The notes under the pieces are model-generated. The model was not told the origin of the DNA and searched no databases. It saw nothing but the letters and a program-made list of their open reading frames with translations. A DNA stretch of 64,000 nucleotides from Monomorium pharaonis. Its lineage: Eukaryota; Arthropoda; Insecta; Hymenoptera; Formicidae. Position numbers and translations under genes: made by a program. The stretch covers positions 1,423,309-1,487,308 of the forward strand of contig NC_050477.1 in NCBI RefSeq assembly GCF_013373865.1. The letters run 5' to 3'. Positions 24,158 to 35,363 of the stretch are shown here, piece after piece (position 1 is the first letter of the stretch; each line of letters opens with the position of its first letter).

Positions 24158-24182
24158 AAGAGAGAGAGAGAGAGGGGGGGGG
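24158..24182 (+). repeat. (GA)n then poly(G)
   Basis: GA units followed by a run of G; the following 90 bases are purine-rich. Confidence 0.85.
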
Positions 24183-24835
24183 GAGGGGACGGAAAGAGAA
24201 GAAAGTGGAACAGGAAATAGACTGAGTCGGGGAAAATTGAGGAAAGAAATAGAGGAAAGGAAAGAAGCAAGTGTAGTAGATCTATTTTACGTTTTAGCCT
24301 CGAATGTTATTATTTATTAGATACTGCGAATTCGTGAGATTCATTTTTAATGATGGAAACCAAAGATTGACAGAAAAATAATTGTAACTGTCCCAATGGC
24401 ACAGCAGCGATACTTATATTATTTGATATCGAAAATATTTTAGCAAACTAAAATATTTATATTTTCATATTTCTTTAGACAATAGAAACCATGATATAAA
24501 ATCGTCAAAACATATGTCATGCGGAAATAATGTATTATGGACAAAATATTTCAAGGAAAGATCGTGATAAATAGATCGATGTTGTGAAACGGATTAACAT
24601 AAAAAAATAGAAAAAGGAAGAAAGACCATGCACGTGTAGAACTATAAAAAAAGAAACCAGGTAGAGAATGCGGTAGTGTGTGGCGCACGTGTGGTTTTGA
24701 AGGAGTCTCAATACGAGCCGCGAAAGTTCGTGCCGAGGATGAGCGAGGAGGCAGAGCCAACGGAGTAGACCGAAATACACCAGAGGCGACAGTGGCGAGG
24801 AATACGAGAGAGAAGAAAGTGGATGAGAGGTAGGG

Positions 24836-24867
24836 AGAGAGAAAGAGAGAGATAGAGAGAGAGAGAG
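24836..24867 (+). repeat. Interrupted (GA)n microsatellite
   Basis: GA units interrupted by AA and TA; continues a purine-rich tract from 24780. Confidence 0.85.
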
Positions 24868-25840
24868 CGGCGGACGCCTCGGTGCGGCTTCGTGTCGAGC
24901 TCGATAATACTCGAGGACTCGAAAGGCTGGTCCCAACGCCGTAATCCTCGAGTGGCAGGGACCAGGGAACGACGAGGGTAGGGGGACAGGAGCGAGGGGA
25001 AGGGAGCGGTGGCTGATACGCCGGTCGGATATCTGCTTTCGAACCTGGATCGATGATACCGTGCGATGCAGCATCGACGACCATTGGCTACGGCTCGATA
25101 AGCCCAGGAAGTCCCGGTCGAAATCCGAGACCGAGGGATAATCAGGAGTTACCGCCGTGGCTTCGACGTGGCACCGCTACGAGGTTCGAGGTAGCTCATT
25201 CGCCAAGGTGATCCCGGCACGGTCAGGACGCACGCCGCAGACGCAATGTCGCGACCGGGGAAATCGACGTCGCTTCTCGAATCTCTTTCCTCGATTCGGG
25301 TCGAAATCGAAGCTTTCATGCTGGAATAAGTGATGACGATTCCCGCGGACAGCCGTACAAGTAGTAGGCGGCCGTTATGAGCAGACGCAATGCCAAAGTC
25401 ACTTTTCAATTATCAGGTCCCTTTTAATACCGCAACTATCGAATAAAATTTCATAAACTCGAATTCCAGAGAATCCTGTATTTGGAAATTAACGTATCGT
25501 ACTCATAGTTTCAATTCGTGATCGGGGTTAATTATTCGTGAAAATTTTAGATTTCGTTTTAATTTTGTAACCGTAACGGTCGAATAAATTGACTCCACTG
25601 AAAGTGTTAAAAATGGAAATGCGTACTTTAATTTTATACGTAATATTATCTTATAAAGTTTTGTCTATTAAATCTACATTACTAAAAAAGATTTATTTTT
25701 AGGAACTATTATATAATAATGCAAACAATTGCATGTGTGTATGTATAAAATTTTATTAACGCAAATCGATTCAGTGTAAAAATTAAAAATACGATTGTTG
25801 CGAATAATTGTCGGCCGTTACTCCATTAACGCTCCAGAAA

Positions 25841-25924
25841 CGTTTTTCAACCCTCGCGACGTTTCTTCCCTCAACCCTCGGCTTGGTCTTAAAATTCTCG
25901 TCGCGCGACGAGGGTTGAAAAATG
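25841..25924. repeat. Hairpin with 16-bp arms
   Basis: CGTTTTTCAACCCTCG (25841-25856) is inverted as CGAGGGTTGAAAAATG (25909-25924), 15 of 16 matching. A further CTCAACCCTCGG lies between the arms. Possible foldback element or RNA hairpin. Confidence 0.55.
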
Positions 25925-26150
25925 TACGGCCGGCGTGGACACGCCACGAGCCGGATAAGGGTGGACGGTGGCATCGGCTTAAGCAAAGTCTCCGATCCAT
26001 AACCCTACCTATCCCCCGTAGTCTCAACTCCCCCTTGGTCGCCGATGGCACGACCCATACCGCAGGCACTTTACCACCCTGCCGCGTCACACGCACAGAC
26101 ACAGGCTGTGCAGCAGTGGTGGAGTGAGTGGCATGAGGTTACCGGTTACC

Positions 26151-26204
26151 GACGTCGTCGTCGTCGTCGCCGTCGTTGTCGTCGACGACGACGTCGACGT
26201 CGGC
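26151..26204. repeat. (GTC)n/(GAC)n inverted trinucleotide repeat
   Basis: GTC triplets run into GAC triplets, so the tract is self-complementary and hairpin-prone. It ends about 27 bases before copy 1 of the duplicated element. Confidence 0.85.
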
Positions 26205-26230
26205 GAGGGGACGGGAAGTGGGGTTGAACC

Positions 26231-26283
26231 TATCCCGTGTTACGTGCCAGCCACGCGACGCGCCTGATTAAGGAGCCTGCAGG
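26231..26283 (+). repeat. Duplicated 53-bp element, copy 1
   Basis: Aligns without gaps to 27398-27450 at 45 of 53 positions. Invariant blocks include TATCCCGT, TTACGTGCC and CCTGATTAAGGA. Similarity also extends a little upstream (GGGAAGTGGGGTTGAAC versus GGAAACGGGGCTGGAGC). The copy is non-coding in all frames I can judge. It sits just after a GTC/GAC trinucleotide repeat. Confidence 0.6.
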
Positions 26284-27278
26284 CAGCCAAGGGGTGGCTC
26301 GCCTTTCCTTCTCCCCGTTCCCTTCATCCTCGGCAAGTTCTTCGTGTCGGTCTTCGCGAGGGAAACGAGATGGGAAATCTGCGGATCGCGAGCCTCGTAA
26401 TGGCCGTCGGTATATGGCAAAGAAATGTCTCTATTAGTATGCCACGCGTCGCGCGAAGCGAGACGCTGCTTGGGTCGAACATGAATTTTAAAGGGTTAAA
26501 TCGAAGACCAAGAATGGAATCTGTTCTTTTCGTGCACGCGAGTCCTATTTTGTCGAATATGTGTATTTATTCTCGCAAGTTTTTACGTGAATTTCTTTAT
26601 TAGAACGTAATTCAAATTAAATTCTTTATAAAAAAAAATAACAAATATACAGATCAACGAGATTGTAATATTGATAAGTTTACACATAAAAACTAGAGAT
26701 CAAAGCAGTACTTTTTTAAAATTGAATAAAATTGAAGAAAATTGAAATATAATTAAATTTTGGGTCTGACTATAAAAGTTCTTTTTATATTGACAAAAAA
26801 TAGAAGGAAATTATGGTGCAAAACATAAAACATCAAATTTTTCTCATTAGATATAAAAATTATCTTAAAACATAACTGCTCTTTTTTAATATATTTTCTT
26901 TGCAGTGCTTCTATTCTTTAGTCTTTTGTTAATTTGAAATTAATTTATCTAAGGCGAATCTACACAAAGTTAAATGATATAATCTATACATTTAACGATC
27001 AAATTCGCTGGGTTCTTTATGTAAATATTAATAGTTTTTTTAATTTCTGTCTCAACTTCCATCTCATATTCTTTGTTCATTTCTCACTACGACTATTTAA
27101 GGTTTACGTTATTTTTTATATTAGTGATATTTTTTCTTCTTTTCAATTATTCTTGTTGTACATATCTACAGTTTGTATTCGTTTTTTTTCCTCTTCTTCT
27201 CTCCTGGATAAAGTATATAAGTAGAGAAGAATATAACTTTTTATGCCTAACCCTTGCAACACTTTAGTTTCTTTTAAT

Positions 27279-27298
27279 AATCGGCAAAAGAGCCGATT
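27279..27298. repeat. Short perfect hairpin
   Basis: AATCGGC and GCCGATT flank a six-base loop at the edge of an AT-rich block. Confidence 0.5.
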
Positions 27299-27397
27299 TT
27301 GTAATTTGAAGAATTTGGAGCCGTAGCCGACCGACAGGCGAGATTAGGCTCGTTCGAGCGCGGATGGTTAGAAGATAGGAAACGGGGCTGGAGCTTC

Positions 27398-27450
27398 TAT
27401 CCCGTATTACGTGCCGGCGAGGCGTCGGGCCTGATTAAGGATCCTGCGGG
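27398..27450 (+). repeat. Duplicated 53-bp element, copy 2
   Basis: Second copy of the element at 26231-26283, same orientation, 1,167 bases downstream and separated from it by an AT-rich block. The shared ACGTG core and the TGATTAAG block resemble bHLH/PAS-type and homeodomain-type binding sites, so a duplicated regulatory module is one reading; a dispersed repeat fragment is the other. Confidence 0.6.
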
Positions 27451-28325
27451 GGATTTGCCTGCACACGGCGTCAGCTCGTTTCTGCTCCCTCAGCGAGACG
27501 ACGACTCCCCGAGTCGACCTTTGCGACGGAAATTCCCGGGAACGAGCGCGCCTTTCCGCGACGACGCGACGGTCCTTCGTTTTCGCGCAAGACACCGTCT
27601 GTGTACTCAGAGAATTACGTAAACGTGTCAAGAATTTCGCGGCTACACGAAACTGCGTCGATATCGCAGCCGAACAACCGATATTGATCCACATCGAATC
27701 GGCTTTAGCCCCTTCGGTCCAACTTTACTCCTTATCCCTTTAAGTGTCTTTCTTTCCACGATAGTTTTTCGCGAGAAAATTGCCTTATTTTTTAAAATTA
27801 ACTTGTTTTGTATTGCGTTTAATTAAAAAAGATATTCGTAATTTGGTCTCTCAATAAATTCTCTCTTTAATCAAGAATAAGTAGTTTAATTTTTTAAAAA
27901 ATTACAATTCGATTGTTTTTTTTTCAGCGGAGAATGATATCTCAAAATTGTTGCCTCTTTTTTTTTAAATACAAAACACAAGAGAAATGACGGGGACGAG
28001 AAGTATTCTCGCACGTTCGGTTGCACCGTAGGATCTCGGCGCCCGAGCTTCCTTTCCAGAATGACGAAGACGAATGCCGAGCTGCGTGCAGGATATCGGG
28101 AGCTCAGGCTCCGGCCGACCGGACCGAACCTTCCGCTCGTCTCGTCCATTTTTCTCTATCCCCAACCTTTTTTCCTTCGGCAAGTGGTAGCCGGTTAAGT
28201 GCCCGGGAGAACGATGAGCAAGTTCCTCTCTGATAACGACCGGAGGAGCGACCCGGCTCATCCGTCCTACCTCGCCGCGATCCTTTTCCAAGAATAATCT
28301 TACCTTCCATTTCTCCGTGTCGCCC

Positions 28326-28342
28326 TCGTCGTCGTCGTCGTC
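28326..28342 (+). repeat. (GTC)n microsatellite
   Basis: Five to six GTC/CGT units. Confidence 0.85.
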
Positions 28343-29850
28343 TCGATGGTGCGCGAATATAGTCCCGTAGGAATTATTGGCCAGCGGGACCATAACGTAC
28401 GGATTGGACTTAGAATTTTTCTCGTTCCTAAGGTCGTCTCGAATCCTGAGGTAAATCGCTAGCGACAATAGCAAATATTTTTGTAATATTTTTCTCTCCA
28501 AATACAACAATGCAAAGCGAGTTTCTCTCGCGCAGCGCGAGAGGAAAATAATACAAAGTGTGACCCGCGCACTGAATAACACGTAAGAGTTTTTCCTGCG
28601 TGGATATTACCCGCAGAGATGTAATCGCATTTAGAAATCTAAGATTAAAGCACGCACATAAGAACTCGAATAAAGAGTGAAGAAGCACGGGGACGAAAAC
28701 TTCCGCCTGAACTTCCTTCCCCCGAGGACATTGTCGGTCGCAATCGCCTACCAGCAGGTCGGTCGCTTTTCGCGAACCGGCAAATAAAAGCGAAAGAAGA
28801 AAGAATGGATTCGCAAGAAAGGACTAGAGACGGCGCGCGAGCGAGAGAAGAATGGTCGTATCCTTTAAGCCGGAATATAAAGATGAGGAGGACGAAGGTG
28901 CGGGTCGGAGGGGGGAAGGGTGAGGATGCAACCTCCGGGGATGATTCGAACGGAAAGATTAAGACAGGGCTATGGTCGCAGCATTCTCGCCCGGAGAGAG
29001 GCTGTTAGTCTCGCGGAGACAAACGAAGGATCATCAAACTCGACGAGAAGTGGAAGAAGGGCACGCGGGATGGGGGGAGGAGTAGGAAGCGAAAAAGTAG
29101 GCGGGAAAGGATAAGATAAGAAGGCTTCGAGGGGAGACGAATAATCAATACGGTCGCCAAGTCGTTAATTCCAATCGCCAACCATCACGCCTCCGTGCAG
29201 TATTAAGCGCAGGGCGAGAATTCCACCCCCGACTGCCTGAAGGGCATATTCTTTTTTTTCCTGGATCTCCCGTCGGCGAGCGGAGCTTCGATTTTTTTTT
29301 TTTCTTCCCAAGCGCGCAGCACGACGAAGAAAGGAAAAGGAAAAAAGAGGAACCCGGGGAGGGACGATTGAAAAAAGCGGGCATCCCTCCCACGATAATT
29401 ATTTTCCGACGAGGCTTGGCGCTCGTCGCCGTAACAACCGATCCGACGAACCGTTGGAGAAATAGCCGGGGGATCAAGAGTGCACCGTCGACCGGAATAT
29501 CGTTTATATTATTAGGAACTCGATGTCTTACTTAAATTCGAATAAACAATTTCTTACGGGTCAAAATTTGCGAGTGTTCTCGGAAATTGTATACCTAGAA
29601 ATTTTATTTCTCATACATTTGTTCTCAATCGGGGGAAATATTTCTGTCGCGAAATACGCGAGGTGCGAGCGGGATGTCCGGCTTGAGCTGCATAAATTTT
29701 GAAACCCGGACCAATTACTTAATTTTTCACCGCGCTCGCACTTTCTTATTGCACAACTTAGCCCGAAAATACGCAGAGTGCTCGGAACGTACGAAACCGC
29801 GCGCGGCGCACGAGTCCGGCGGAATAAGAACGGAACGGAGCAAAATGAAA

Positions 29851-29882
29851 AAGAGAAGAGAGAGAGAAAGAGAGAGAGAGGG
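29851..29882 (+). repeat. Interrupted (GA)n tract
   Basis: GA units in a purine-rich stretch. Confidence 0.85.
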
Positions 29883-30167
29883 AAAAAAAGGAAAAAGCAT
29901 AAAAGTACGTCGCCGGCGGTGGTCGTGCTCGCGAATATCCGGCGTGAGACTCGAATAGCTGCGCTCTTCCCGCACGAGCGTCCGTCCCTCTCCCCCTTGC
30001 GCCCTCGCCCGCCCCATATCCTCGAGAACGCGCGCACGTCCGTGCGCACGTGACTATATACGTGCTCGCATGTATCCGCTATGTATACATACGTGCTTGG
30101 CGCGAGAGGCGAGAGGACTCGATCCCTCCGGGGAGTTATACGAGAAAGAAGAACGAGCGACACGGGG

Positions 30168-30170
<3 letters not shown>

Positions 30171-30200
<30 letters not shown>
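30171..30200 (+). repeat. (GA)15 microsatellite
   Basis: Uninterrupted GA dinucleotides in a CpG-rich, purine-rich domain. Confidence 0.95.
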
Positions 30201-30203
<3 letters not shown>

Positions 30204-30573
30204 GGAGAAGCAACGCGAGGAGTACGAAGTGGAAGAAGAAGGTAGAGAGAAACGACGCGACACCCGGCTCGAGGGTTGAGGAGGAAAAGGTATGAGGAGA
30301 CTCCGGAGGAAGAGGGACACTGGGACGTTCGTAACGAGTCTCTCCTGGTCCCTCGTCGCGACGGGGCTCTCGGACGATCGGATCGCCGTGGGACGAAGGC
30401 TTGCCGTGTGCCAGCTAGCGAGGGAAAAGGGGTGTGAGGATCGGTCAGTTGGCAGGAGAGAGACGGCGCGCTGGGTGGTAGAATGAGACAGAGTGAGCAG
30501 GAGCGAGAGGAGACACACGGGCGGATACGATCGGCGAACCGCGCACGCGGCGCGTGATAAATAACCGAGCGAG

Positions 30574-30598
30574 CGGCGGCGGCGGCGGCGGCGGCGGC
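30574..30598 (+). repeat. (CGG)8 trinucleotide repeat
   Basis: Uninterrupted CGG triplets. Confidence 0.95.
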
Positions 30599-31647
30599 TC
30601 CCGCTCTCTCGCTTCTCCCTTCTTTCTTCGCTTCGTATCTACCGCCGTCTCCCTCCTGCTCTCCTCCACCTCCTTTCGTTGGTTCCGCGGGTGCGAGCGA
30701 GCATCGCTCGAGACCGCTTACAGGTCGCGCCAAAAGACGCTTGGCCGGCTCTTTGACGCTTGACCAACGCCGACTTCCGCGAGCGAGGAGAATCACGGCG
30801 ACGAACACGCTACAATGCGTCTGGAGGTGAAGGGGGAGGGGAAGGGTCTTTATTTTCGAGAGAGAGAGAGAGAGAGGGAGAAATATAAGTTTCTTTTTTA
30901 ACCCGCTTCACCGCGAGCGTTTTTTCGGACTGTCTGGGCGGTGATAGCCATTAGCCAGATAATTTGGTGAATTTTGGTACTCTCCCCCGTTCCGTACGTT
31001 CGTTATTTTTATAGCGGCGCGATAGAATAAATGTTTTCCGATTTTGAATCGTTAAAATTGGTTGTCTATTCGCACTGTGGAGTCACTGAACGTTGCGTAA
31101 AAAAAACCGCCCAATATTTATCTTTTTGCATGGAGGTTAAAAACACTACAAGCAGCCAGCATTACCATTTATGTCGAAAAAAAACCACCATAAACATTAA
31201 AATATATGTGTGTAAGGCCCATTTTCTATTTTTTTTAATAAGATCTTCGCAATGACTTCACGAATGTGGAGAGTACGGCTGTACCTTTGTCCTCGCCTAA
31301 ATGTCTATATCAACTGTCCGCGGAGTATCCCCCCCGAAAACGATATCCTACCCTTCGAATCTATCGCGATAAATAATAAATCCCAGACAAAGCCTACGCG
31401 TCTCCCGGTAACGAAAGCCCCACGCCGTTTCATTACCATCGAATTACGCACGGCGGATATTAATTGACGTTGGATCTTCCATATCTCGTCGGCATCCCGG
31501 CGGCTCGATCCCCGCTTCGATTTCCGATCGGCGGAACATACGGACGGAAAAGACCGGGCTCGCTCGCTCTTTCGCTTTCTCTCTTTCTCTCTCGGCTAGC
31601 TCGACGATCTCGTCGTCTTTTTGCTAACGGCTGTACCACGGTGCCGT

Positions 31648-31680
31648 CGCGGCGGCGGCGGCGGCGGTGGCGGTAGCGGC
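31648..31680 (+). repeat. (GGC)n trinucleotide repeat
   Basis: GGC triplets with GGT variants, directly upstream of the GCGGC pentanucleotide repeat. Confidence 0.9.
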
Positions 31681-31698
31681 GCGCGGAATATCCCGTCG

Positions 31699-31808
31699 TT
31701 GCGCGCGGCGCGGCACGGCGCGGCGTGGCGCGACGCGGCGTGGCTCAGAGCGGCGCGGCGCGGCGCAACGCGGTCCGGCGTGGCTCGGCGTGGCTCACGC
31801 GGCGCCGC
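31699..31808 (+). repeat. Degenerate GC-rich pentanucleotide repeat
   Basis: GCGGC-type units with GTGGC, GCGAC and GCAAC variants, including a doubled GGCGTGGCTC decamer, spread over about 110 bases. Confidence 0.75.
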
Positions 31809-31987
31809 CGCGTGGTGCCACGGCACCGTTTATCGCGCGGGCTTGAACTCTTGGAGCGGCGTTCGGCTGGCGCGACGCGGCACGTATCTACCATCGAGCA
31901 CGGCAGGAACGAGGCTATTACGCGAGCGCGCATACATATCTACCCCCGTAGCGAGGAAACGAGGCGATTCCGTGCGCGCGCGAGCAA

Positions 31988-32010
31988 GAGAGAGAGAGAG
32001 AGAGAGAGAG
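31988..32010 (+). repeat. (GA)n microsatellite
   Basis: GA units followed by a purine-rich tract to about 32110. Confidence 0.95.
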
Positions 32011-32286
32011 GGAGAGGAAAAAGAGAGGCAGGGAGATGGCGAGAGGTGGCGATGGAAAGGGGAAACGAGACGGCGGCGTAGAGAGCGCGAGGGAGCGTGA
32101 GAGACGGGCAAAGAGAGAAAAAGCGAGGCAACGGGGTGTTGACTCCACCTCCGGACGATTTCGAGCGGTTCGTGCTTCCAGGATCAGCGGAAAGCCTCGC
32201 TAACGCGGCGGGATAAAGGCGAGAGCTCCTGGCGAGAGAGCGGCCGCCCGCTGAAACGAACGAAAAACAGGCGGTATCCATCATTC

Positions 32287-32324
<38 letters not shown>

Positions 32325-32354
32325 TGCCTGCCTGCTTGCCTGCCTGCTTGCCTG
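32287..32354 (+). repeat. (CCAG)9 then (CCTG/CTTG)8 compound repeat
   Basis: Nine CCAG tetranucleotides followed directly by CCTG and CTTG tetranucleotides. A similar tetranucleotide array in the opposite orientation is at 57844. Confidence 0.95.
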
Positions 32355-32994
32355 GGCGACGGCCACTTGGACGACGACAACGACGGCGACGATGTCGAGA
32401 AAGAAGAGGAGAGAGGATGGTAACCTAGGAAAAAGCGATGGCGATGCCGAGATGAGCGCGAAGGCGTGGCGGAAATCACGTCGACGGCTTCATACGACAG
32501 GCCGGCGTCTTCGAGAGAAAGAGAGACGTTAAACCCGCCGTTAAAGGCCGTCGTTCCGTTTGCAACCGGAGTCCAATTTGAAGTGCGGTCGCGGATTAAA
32601 GACTCTCTATAGGAATACACGTTCTGTTTTGCTAGAAATAATTTGGATTTGTTTATTCTACGAGTGATACGCGCGTAAGACGATAAGACGAAGAATCGTG
32701 ACTTTTTCATCATTAGAACTCGCTTAATCGTTTAGAAATCATTTTTCAAATTATTCTTTTTATTATTTTTCATCGCGTAAAATACTTGGCCATCATTTTT
32801 TCGAGCACAGAGTACAAGGAAGAGCGAGGAAAGAATATCAATGCCTTCCGCGTGTCATTTTAACATAAACACCTGATCGTAAATTATTCTCTTCTACCCC
32901 CTTTCAGATACGGAGGATCGCTAACCGCAGTTAGTGAACTCTGTAACCGACCCTGAAATTATCCCTGTAATTATGCGAAACTTAGCGATGGCTG

Positions 32995-33021
32995 GTCGTC
33001 GTCGTCGTCGTCATCATCGTC
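32995..33021 (+). repeat. (GTC)n/(ATC)n trinucleotide repeat
   Basis: About six GTC units followed by ATC units. Confidence 0.9.
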
Positions 33022-33183
33022 AGTGCGTGAGCCCGGAGTGAGGCGAGCGCTCTCGCGCGCGCCGGCATAATCAAAGGTAACCTGTCGGGGAAACTTCACG
33101 GGCTCCATGACGATCCCCGGACGGTGCCAGCGGAGTCTCGAGATTAAATCGAAACTCCTCCGGACTTCGTGAAACGCCGCATC

Positions 33184-33211
33184 GTCCGTCCGTCCGTCCG
33201 TCCGTCCGTCC
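33184..33211 (+). repeat. (GTCC)7 tetranucleotide repeat
   Basis: Seven GTCC units. Confidence 0.95.
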
Positions 33212-34637
33212 GCCTGTCCGATTCGAACCGAACGGAACCAAACTAACGTGTTCCGCCGTCCGCCCACGTGACGCCACTGGATCTCCCGGTCGTCGCGCAC
33301 GTGGGTAACGCCGTTTAGAGTGGCGTGGCACGAGTAATCGAGTTTCGGGGGCTCGCGCGCCGCGATCCGTTTGCCAGCCGGACCGAGCCACCCCGGCCTG
33401 CCCCGACCACACCACCCCCCTCCCCCCGGCCGCCCTCTCTCCCCTCCGGGACCGGCGCTCGCACGCTGTCCCGCAGCATCCCCCGCAGTTTCGCCCCCCG
33501 ACGTGACCTCGGTCGGGCGATCAGTCGGCTGATTGGCGGCGCGGCGAAATGAACGAAACGAATACGTGGCAGCACCTCTCCCTCCTCCCTCCTCGACCCC
33601 TTCGCACACCCGATCCGCACACCCTCGTCGACCCGTGCGGAGGGCCTCGCACGCTCAGCGTACACGAATGCGCTAAACCGATCGCGCCGTATATAGAATG
33701 CGCGAGCGGACCTATATTTGCGGTTGTGTATCGCCGCCAATTTACAGAGCGTTTTCGACGATACGGGCGCGAGAATGATGTGTGCGCGAGGAGCGTTACA
33801 GGCATCTCGCGCACTTCCTCTAAATTGCAGGTATCGGAGGAGAGACTGAGATGAATAACGCTCGCGTGCCATTTTGTCAGCCCCGAAACACCGATATTTC
33901 TTCCGTCATACACACTGGAAATCCGAATTGGTTTCGGTAAAATGTCAATCTAATTTTTTTACACAAAGAAATGAATTACAGAAATAAAGAAATCTAAAAA
34001 AATATCATACGTGCGCTATTAAGAAAAGATGACACGGAAAGGAGTCTCGTAATAATTAATCTTACTTTTCTTCCATCACAAAATCTGTAACTGCAAATTA
34101 TTGTGAAACAGATTTCAACACGTATAATAAGCTTCTTTATGAATTAGAAGAATGTCCACGTGGCATATACAGGTAGAAAATGGTCAATACGTACAGCTAC
34201 TTCAAGTATCGAGTTAACTAGCAATGACGGGTACGTTATGTTAGTAGTTACCGTGCGGTTCTATACCGTCACGGTCGTGTTGAGGGCAAATATGAAAAAT
34301 TAAAGGCGTTTTACGATGCGGTACGCGAAGAAATTATGATTGCTCATAAAGTGCGCTGATGAAAGGATCGGCGTGGTAGGCGTGACCACAGGGACTAGTC
34401 CTATATCCTTAACTCTCGCGTTGGTCCCTTCGAATCCCTAAAAGAATGGGACTAAATTATTTACCAACGATTCCCTTAAGAAATATAAGAAGTAATAAAC
34501 ACAACGATAATGATAATAATTGCCTTAAAATTGCCATATCATTTTTTGTAATTACAAAAAGCATGCCGATGCCGAAGTAATGAAATTAATGAATACGAAA
34601 AGTGTCGGTACATTTTAGTGCCGATGCATCAGTTGTA

Positions 34638-35031
34638 TTTTACATTGAGAAAAAAAAATGATTGCGATTATTATAACTGTACTATAATTTGCAGTCATTT
34701 TTCGTGCCAACTATATATTTATAGTTGTTTTAACTATGCAAATTATAGCTATTAGTTATCATTACAAGTAGCATAAGCGAATGTTGAAAAGATCATTATA
34801 TTCACTACAATTGTGATTACATTTACTACGTAGAAATATTTTTGCTCTCCATATTCATAATTGAAATTATATTTGAATTATAATTTAGTAAAGTTCGTTC
34901 ATAGTTGGTGAAATCAACATAAGGCTACTAAGGCTTACTAACATTATAACGGTGAGAATGGAGCTTCTAGTTTTAATTACTATTCCATGCAATTGTAGTT
35001 GTAAATCTCGCACTTTTCTCTCAGTATAAAA
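34638..35031. mobile_element. Possible AT-rich MITE-like element
   Basis: The left end reads TTTTACATTGAGAAAAAAAA. The right end on the minus strand reads TTTTATACTGAGAGAAAAGT. Further in, both arms share CGA/GATT, AACT and an ATT-GCA block at roughly similar spacing. The interior is very AT-rich with no ORF. Arms are degenerate and no target duplication is evident, so this is tentative. A similar left-end pattern occurs at 60776. Confidence 0.3.
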
Positions 35032-35338
35032 TTATCTTATCCTTCCTTCAGTTGAACTTCAATTTTTCGTATCTTACAGTGTCGTTTCGGAAAATCGGCA
35101 ATTTTGGAACGTCCTGTACAGGTGTCGGTACTCAGTTATATCGCGCACGCGGCGGAACGTTTGAACGTGGCGAACGAGGGCGGCGGGGGGGCTTCAGGGC
35201 CGTAGCCACGGGGAACGAGGCTAATTCAATGGATGCTTCCGACGCGGCTCGTGCCTCTCTATCTACGTATCCCACACCACCCTCTCTTTCCTCGCCGCGA
35301 CTCGACTCGCTGCTGCGCGCACCCATCCCCTTCCTCTC

Positions 35339-35363
35339 TCCCTCCCTCCCTCCCTCCCTCCCC
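35339..35363 (+). repeat. (CTCC)n tetranucleotide repeat
   Basis: About six CTCC units. Confidence 0.9.

Larger units (their letters stand above)
23680..25410. other. No firm gene; possible first-exon donor and a unique segment
   Basis: AACG|GTGAGTGG at 23898 is a consensus plus-strand donor. The ATG at 23701 (MPRFVRLLSLLFLF...) looks like a signal sequence but its frame stops before the donor. 25080-25410 is unique, mid-GC DNA with an open minus frame (25149-25409) of fair composition but no usable splice context. Confidence 0.4.
25411..29560. other. No gene supported apart from repeats
   Basis: AT-rich blocks at 25420-25800, 26600-27290 and 27720-27960 separate GC-richer unique patches holding the 53-bp duplicates. 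28000-29480 is mixed, purine-leaning DNA. No credible ORF. Confidence 0.55.
29561..33910. other. CpG- and microsatellite-rich domain
   Basis: Dense GA, CGG, GGC, GCGGC, CCAG, GTC and GTCC repeats with abundant CpG. Many frames are open on both strands, the longest 415 codons on the minus strand, but translations are Ser/Leu/Arg/Pro-rich. An acceptor-like CCCCCTTTCAG ends at 32907, but its frames close quickly. Could include promoters or untranslated exons. Confidence 0.45.

Noticed and set aside
29561..30808. 415-codon minus-strand open frame
   Set aside because: Lies in CpG-rich, GA/CT-repeat DNA; translation is Ser/Leu/Arg/Pro low complexity with poly-Ala and Leu-Ser runs, and other frames are open too.
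31940..32713. 257-codon minus-strand frame with GWLA repeats
   Set aside because: The repeats are the translated CCAG/CCTG microsatellite; the rest is low complexity.
32908..32990. Possible exon after strong acceptor CCCCCTTTCAG
   Set aside because: Frames close within 3 to 16 codons and no donor follows.
33210..33240. Minus-strand B-box-like GGTTCGAATCGG
   Set aside because: The region where an A box should be is the GTCC repeat; no cloverleaf forms.
34370..34445. tRNA-like TTCGAATCC near 34428
   Set aside because: No matching acceptor stem, D arm or T stem could be paired.
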